Shown here in pieces: positions 56,320-64,000 of a stretch of 64,000 bases of DNA. How positions within the stretch are numbered: position 1 is the stretch's first letter; each line of letters begins with the position of its first letter. The notes below the pieces were generated by a model. It had not been told where the DNA came from, did not search any database, and saw only the letters and a program-made list of their open reading frames with translations. The DNA is from Reclinomonas americana ATCC 50394. Taxonomy: Eukaryota; Jakobida; Jakobea; Jakobida. The translations under genes and the position numbers were made by a program. Location of the stretch: contig PS015122.1 in assembly GCA_048213135.1 (NCBI GenBank), positions 101,093 to 165,092 of the forward strand. Reading direction: 5' to 3'.

Positions 56320-56428
56320 TGTGTGTGTGTCAGACAGAGGACGCGACGTGACTCAAAGACACTCTCGTTTCATACAGTTCTCGTTGTCAGGAACAGCACA
56401 CGACGGCATGTGGGTTGCCAGAGGTCAC

Positions 56429-59655
<3,227 letters not shown>

Positions 59656-60503
59656 TGCACCTCCCGCAAAAGGCACTTCCGCAAACATCTCTCAAATAAC
59701 AAACACACACTATTACTCACAGTGTACGCGCGTGTGTGTGTGAGAGAGAGAGAGTGCGTGTGTGTGTGATGTCAAGTTGTCCGCGCACTCTCTTTTCTCT
59801 CAAAAAGCTTGTTCCTCCTCTCACTCTCTCTTGTGAGTAGAGACAGGCACCAGACAAAGTGAGCAGTGTCGGCGTGTGTGTTGTGGTGCTAGAAACAGTG
59901 TGTCCTGTGTGTGCGCGACTTCGGAAGTTGTTCATCAAGGAGCTCTTCCTTGCACTCAAGCCTTGCGGAACTGTGATTCTGCGCCTTTGCTTGCCCGGCT
60001 TCGTGGTTGCAGGATTTACGCGGAGTCCAGAGCTGCAGAGGAAATTCGACTTCGAGATCAACTTTTCCAGTCCAAACAGCAACACAGCTGCATGTTGATC
60101 ATCATCTTGTGTGAGCACCAGGAACGGAGGATATCCCAGAGCAGTACGAGGAAAGGCCGAAACTCGTACAACAAGGATACAGCTGTTGCTTGTTTGTTGG
60201 TGAATGAATTTGTTGCCAGCGACGGTCGATCTTATCGCCAAGTCACCACAGTCTCGAAGGCAGTGGTGGGTTTGTGTGTGGGCTCGCTCTCACAAGCCGA
60301 GAACTGCAATCTTCACCAAACAGTGGATCTGAACGCAATTACACAGACGCTCAGGACTGAGATGATCACCACGTGAGAGAGTAATGCTGGTGGTTGAACA
60401 CATCAACTACACATACATTCGATTGGCGCTGCGATGAAGAGCTGCGACGGGAGGGGTGGATCAACAACAATGTCGCTGCTTTTCGCTCTCCTTCTCTGTC
60501 TCC
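59656..60503. other. Intergenic region carrying the second copy of a dispersed element
   Basis: 850 bp between the BIR-gene start and the KPVIY gene stop. At 60,055-60,170 it matches 24,320-24,440; blocks at 60,180-60,215 and 60,297 resemble parts of 46.6 kb and 17.1 kb. A plus-strand frame of 79 codons (59859-60098) has no recognisable domain. Confidence 0.45.
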
Positions 60504-61249
60504 TCACTCCACGAGGATGCCGCCCCACTCCACCACCTGGAACGTGGTGCTGTTGCGCAGCGCACCCGTCGCCGCCAGCTCGTCCATCACCGACTCGGCA
60601 GTGGCCTCGACCGCCGCGCTCTGCAGCGCCGCCACCTGCTCACCAGCCGCCACCGCCTTCATCGCAAAGAACACACGATGCAGCAGCGCCGGTGCCGGTG
60701 ACACCGACAGCGTCGACACATTGGCGGCGACCTCCTTGGGCGACATGAAGCGAATGGCCACGTGCTCGTGCGCCTCCAGCTTCGGCGACCAGTACGTAAT
60801 GGCCTCGAAGCGCTCCGTGTCGCTCAACCCGACACGCGAGAGCGCCACCTCCAGCCACTCGCTCACGTGCGCGCCACGCACCACATGGCAGCCCGTGTCA
60901 GCAGTGACCGGGGGCTGACGATCGGCCAGCGAGCACTCGTAAAAGAGTGCCGGAACGCGCTTGCCGCCATTGTGCAGGAACGATGCGTGGCCGTCGACGC
61001 TGGGCGACACAGTCGCAGCGTGCCACAGGAAGCCGGACTTGGTGGTGCAAGGCTGGTGAAGGAGGAGGAGGACGAGGAGGAAGGAAGTGAGAAAGAGGAA
61101 CGGTTTCTCAGTGACTTGTGTGTGTGTGTGCGCGCGCAACTCTCGGCCACGGGGCGACCAGGCGATTGCCCTTGGTCAGCTGTACAGTGAAGGACACGTC
61201 GTGCAGCGGCACCGGTGTGTACGCGTAAATGACCGGCTTGTCGCAAATG
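60504..61249 (-). CDS. 'KPVIY' domain protein, 5' end missing
   Basis: The exon at 61249-61141 gives ICDKPVIYAYTPVPLHDVSF then TVQLTKGNRLVAPWPR. Donor GTTGCG (61140) joins in phase to PCTTKSGFLWHAATVSPS, then GGKRVPALFYECSLADRQPP, SDTERFEAITYWSPKLEAHE and LSVSPAPALLHRVFFAMKAV, ending VEWGGILVE. This follows a family I know from bacterial and some eukaryotic genomes: KPVIYLYP, a WxV-x-A/P-G strand, YLF(W/Y)E, F(I)xYWLPxL, then a P-xP-D-x-xxR-V-F strand. The function is not known to me. The first exon(s) should lie in or beyond the CT-rich tract and 20-N gap at 61503-61522; I find no start. The intron shows it is a nuclear gene, not contamination. Confidence 0.65.
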
Positions 61250-61429
61250 CTGCAAAGAGAGAGAAGACAAGAGAAGGAGAGTGAGAGGCAACAAGGGAAG
61301 GAGAGTGAGAGGCAACAAGGGAAGCTTGAGAGAGACAGGCAAGAGAAGGGGAGTGAGAGATAAGGAAAGAAGAGTGAGAGACAAGAGCAGGAGAGTGAGA
61401 GATAAGGAAAGGAGAGTTGGAGGCAAGAG

Positions 61430-61642
<213 letters not shown>

Positions 61643-61734
61643 TTCCCTATACCACTGTCAACAATCAACACTGATTCATTCTTGTCATTCCACGAGCGTC
61701 ATTCTTGTCATTCCGTGAGGGTCATCATTTGCGC

Positions 61735-64000
61735 TCACTCAAACACCGTCACCGTCACCGGCAGCGTCACGGCATAATTCTCCGGTGCGTACATCTCCTC
61801 AATCTTGGCGGCCGGCATCACAAAGTGGCCGCTGCTGGTCACGCGCACGAGGTACCGCAGCGATGACTTGCCGGCAAACAGGCGCTGCCGTGCGTACACA
61901 AAAAAGAGACGATGAGCAACACACATGATAGCAACACGAAAAAGCATGCTGCCCTTCTTTCCGCACCGCAGAATAGCAGAGCAAGCTCTCGTCACGCGGC
62001 ATCAGCGAGCCCAGGGTGCAGAAGGGGCGGAACTCACGCCGGCGCACAACTTCGCCACCAGCCAGGTTGGGATCCACGTACTCGAAGCAAGCGGCGTAGC
62101 TTGTGAGAAAAAGAGAGGAGCGATGAGCACGTGCGTGACAGAACACTTGGATCACTGCACGGAGAGAACTCACCGATCCTGCAGACACGCGTGGTGCTTG
62201 GTGGTGCGTGTGCGCACGGTGGTCTTGATGCACACCAGCGCACCGAGTCGCACTCGAATCTCACGATCGGAAACCACAATGACACTGCGCCGTTGCGTGT
62301 GTAAGTACAAATCCCCCCGCGCCAATCACTTCCCCGCCTTCATCAGAAACGCAACTCCTCCGCCGCGTTCACTCCCTTCACCGACCGCTCGATCACAAAG
62401 TTGCGAGACACGGCTTGCGCAGCCTCCAGCGTGCGAGCTGAGCGGAGGGAGATATCGTAGAAAACTGCGCACGCACCCCACGTGTCAACAACACAAACAC
62501 TCCCAGCGGCGGCAGCAGTAGTAGAAGCAGTCTGGCGTACCTGGCGGTCCACTGCTCTTGTGCAGCGTCAGTCGCTGACGCTCCTCGTCGAGGTCACGCG
62601 TGCGGACCACCGCCGTTGACACGTCTCCACCAGCCATGTCGCTCGCGACAAGCTGGCGCTGGCGGTAGTACACGGCCACAGGCGACACGCCTTCGGCGGA
62701 GACCACCTGCGAATAGTACAGTTGCATGGCTGCGACCACAGCAGCGTTGGCCTGCGTCGTACAAGTGTGAGTATTGATATCTCCATACTCCTCTCCCTCC
62801 CCCTTCCTCCTCCCTCACCTGGGTCGTGCCAAAGTGCGCGCGGGTGCTTCCCTTCAGCACGTGCTGCAGGCCCTCAGCAAGGCGGTGCTTGAGGCCCATG
62901 AGCGGCGCCAACACAGCCTGCATTCATTCATTCACACGTTGTGTGTGAGACACACATTGATCCCCTCCATCACATACACACTCGTCGGTACCTTGTGCGC
63001 CCAGTCCGTGCCAGCCAGCAACTCCTCCAGCTGCACAATTGTGCGAATCATATAGGCCGACGAGCGCGCGCTGTCACTGTACCACCAGCAAACGCGCTTG
63101 CGTCAGCACACTGCTTGTTCGCCATCGTCACTAATCAACCCGTACTCACCACAGGCACAACAACTCGGCCGCGAAGAAATTGAACTGGAGGCCAGAGCGC
63201 ATCTTTGCCATGCGTCCATCGTCCTCGACACTGCACGTCGCACATTGTGAGCAACACACAAAGAGACTCGACAATTGCGACAAAAGAAAAACAAACATGT
63301 GCACGCACCTTTGCAGCACCAAATCCACCATGCGCCGCACCTGCTCCAGACACTTGTCGGCCGCTTCGTTGTTGCCGGCATCGCGCAGCTCAACCTCGTA
63401 CTTGATGGCGGCCGGCAGCAGCAGAATCGACGAATCAATGTCCAACGTGGTGATGTCCTGCGCCGGCGACATGTGAGATGCACAGACTGTCGGAGCGAGA
63501 GAGAATACAGCGACTGACCTCCACGTCATAAAGCTCGTTCAGAAGCGGGAAAGCGGCATCGCACACTCTCCGTGCCTCCGACAACTCGGCTGCATTCTCA
63601 CGCGTGTAAGCAACATACTTCATATTTAAAAAAGCATAGGGGAGCAGATGGGAACATACCCGTGAGAGCAATGTGATAGAGAACGGCATGGGGCGCAGGG
63701 TGATTGATCCGACCTTCCCGGTGCACACGAAGCGGGCACGCGGCCAGCACGAACTCGAGCAGCGACAGCACCTTTTGCTGCAGAGCCGGTGGCAGGTGCG
63801 CGAGCGCCACCTCCTTGACCTGCAGCAGTGCACGCGCGGCCAGCAGTGTCGGCCACGCCTGTGGCTCAGCGTCGTTGGATTCATTCCAGAACGTCAGGCC
63901 GTTGAATGGCACACTCTGTGGGGCATCACAGGTTCATAAGTTCGCTATAATCCTAATCGCCCCCTTCCTCCTTCAACACTCACCCTCTTGCGAGACTCCA
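61735..64000 (-). CDS. Bacterial-type alpha-2-macroglobulin, C-terminal part (runs off right edge)
   Basis: Many short exons. Helical segments of the thioester (TED) domain: FNGLTFWNESNDAEPQAWPT, LLAARALLQVKEVALAHL, DSSILLLPAAIKYEVELRD. Then HFGTTQANAAVVAAMQLYYS, corresponding to the (W)G-S/T-T-Q-x-x-A-W-A-L-L-A motif of bacterial YfaS. Next, RLTLHKSSGP, FYDISLRSARTLEAAQAVSR and NFVIERSVKG. After these, ACFEYVDPNLAGGEVV (bacterial D-x-LPAGFE-x-xNP) and SLRYLVRVTSSGHFVMPAAK then IEEMYAPENYAV, the bacterial-type final domain (YRVRATxxGxFxVPPxxAExMYxPE). It ends LPVTVTVFE. Animal A2M instead ends in a receptor-binding domain. These proteins trap proteases. The thioester motif itself would be upstream, outside the window. 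Introns show it is resident in a eukaryotic genome. Confidence 0.75.

Noticed and set aside
59859-60098. 79-codon plus-strand frame in the spacer upstream of the BIR gene
   Set aside because: It overlaps the dispersed element; no domain, and the better-conserved frame of that element is on the other strand.

Overview
This is eukaryotic nuclear DNA. Almost every recognisable gene is split by short spliceosomal introns (about 60-200 nt, some 400-2,000 nt) with AG acceptors, the reading frames are GC-rich, and no operons or Shine-Dalgarno sites are seen. The sequence is a draft scaffold: 17 runs of N, several only 20-22 N long and so probably placeholders, mostly beside (GA)n/(CT)n tracts. The gene set (VPS4, ODR4, COMMD10, signal peptide peptidase, TBC1D31, DPH4, TDP1, a survivin-like BIR protein, inhibitor-2) suggests a protist; TBC1D31 hints at centrioles or cilia. 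I cannot assign the species.

Layout: inhibitor-2-like gene cut by the left edge (-); VPS4 (+, AAA core lost in a gap); unrecognised gene (-, 4.3-7.0 kb); histidine phosphatase apparently fused to a large unknown module with a trefoil-like end (-, 7.3-10.3 kb); proline-rich gene (+); unrecognised gene (-, 13.1-15.7 kb); PAF-acetylhydrolase-like membrane protein (+, 17.2-20.3 kb) whose middle exons lie reversed between two gaps; EGF/coiled-coil fragment (-); ODR4 (-); histidine phosphatase-YdcF fusion (-); COMMD10 (+); acidic histone-fold protein (-); signal peptide peptidase (+); FAHD1-like hydrolase (-); TBC1D31 (+); DPH4 (-); multi HARE-HTH protein (+); coiled-coil protein (-); large orphan protein with an N-terminal membrane segment (+); TDP1 (-); BIR protein (-); 'KPVIY' protein (-); bacterial-type alpha-2-macroglobulin C-terminal part (-, runs off the right edge). 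Many neighbours are tightly packed divergent or convergent pairs (48, 92, 257 bp between divergent starts; 46 and 51 bp between convergent stops).

The genes do not form one pathway. They are mostly housekeeping functions: membrane traffic and the ER (VPS4, COMMD10, SPP, ODR4), DNA repair and chromatin (TDP1, histone fold, BIR), translation-factor modification (DPH4), and phosphatase control. The most notable observations are: (1) a recurrent 5' splice site GTTGCG, at least 18 introns by frame and phase continuity; (2) a probable inverted contig at 17,623-18,986 splitting a PAF-acetylhydrolase-like gene that also appears to have lost its catalytic Ser and His; (3) two different histidine-phosphatase fusions; (4) a bacterial-type alpha-2-macroglobulin beside a 'KPVIY' protein; (5) gene-specific degenerate minisatellites filling the long introns. 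All gene models were built by hand from reading frame, phase and family resemblance; no search was run.
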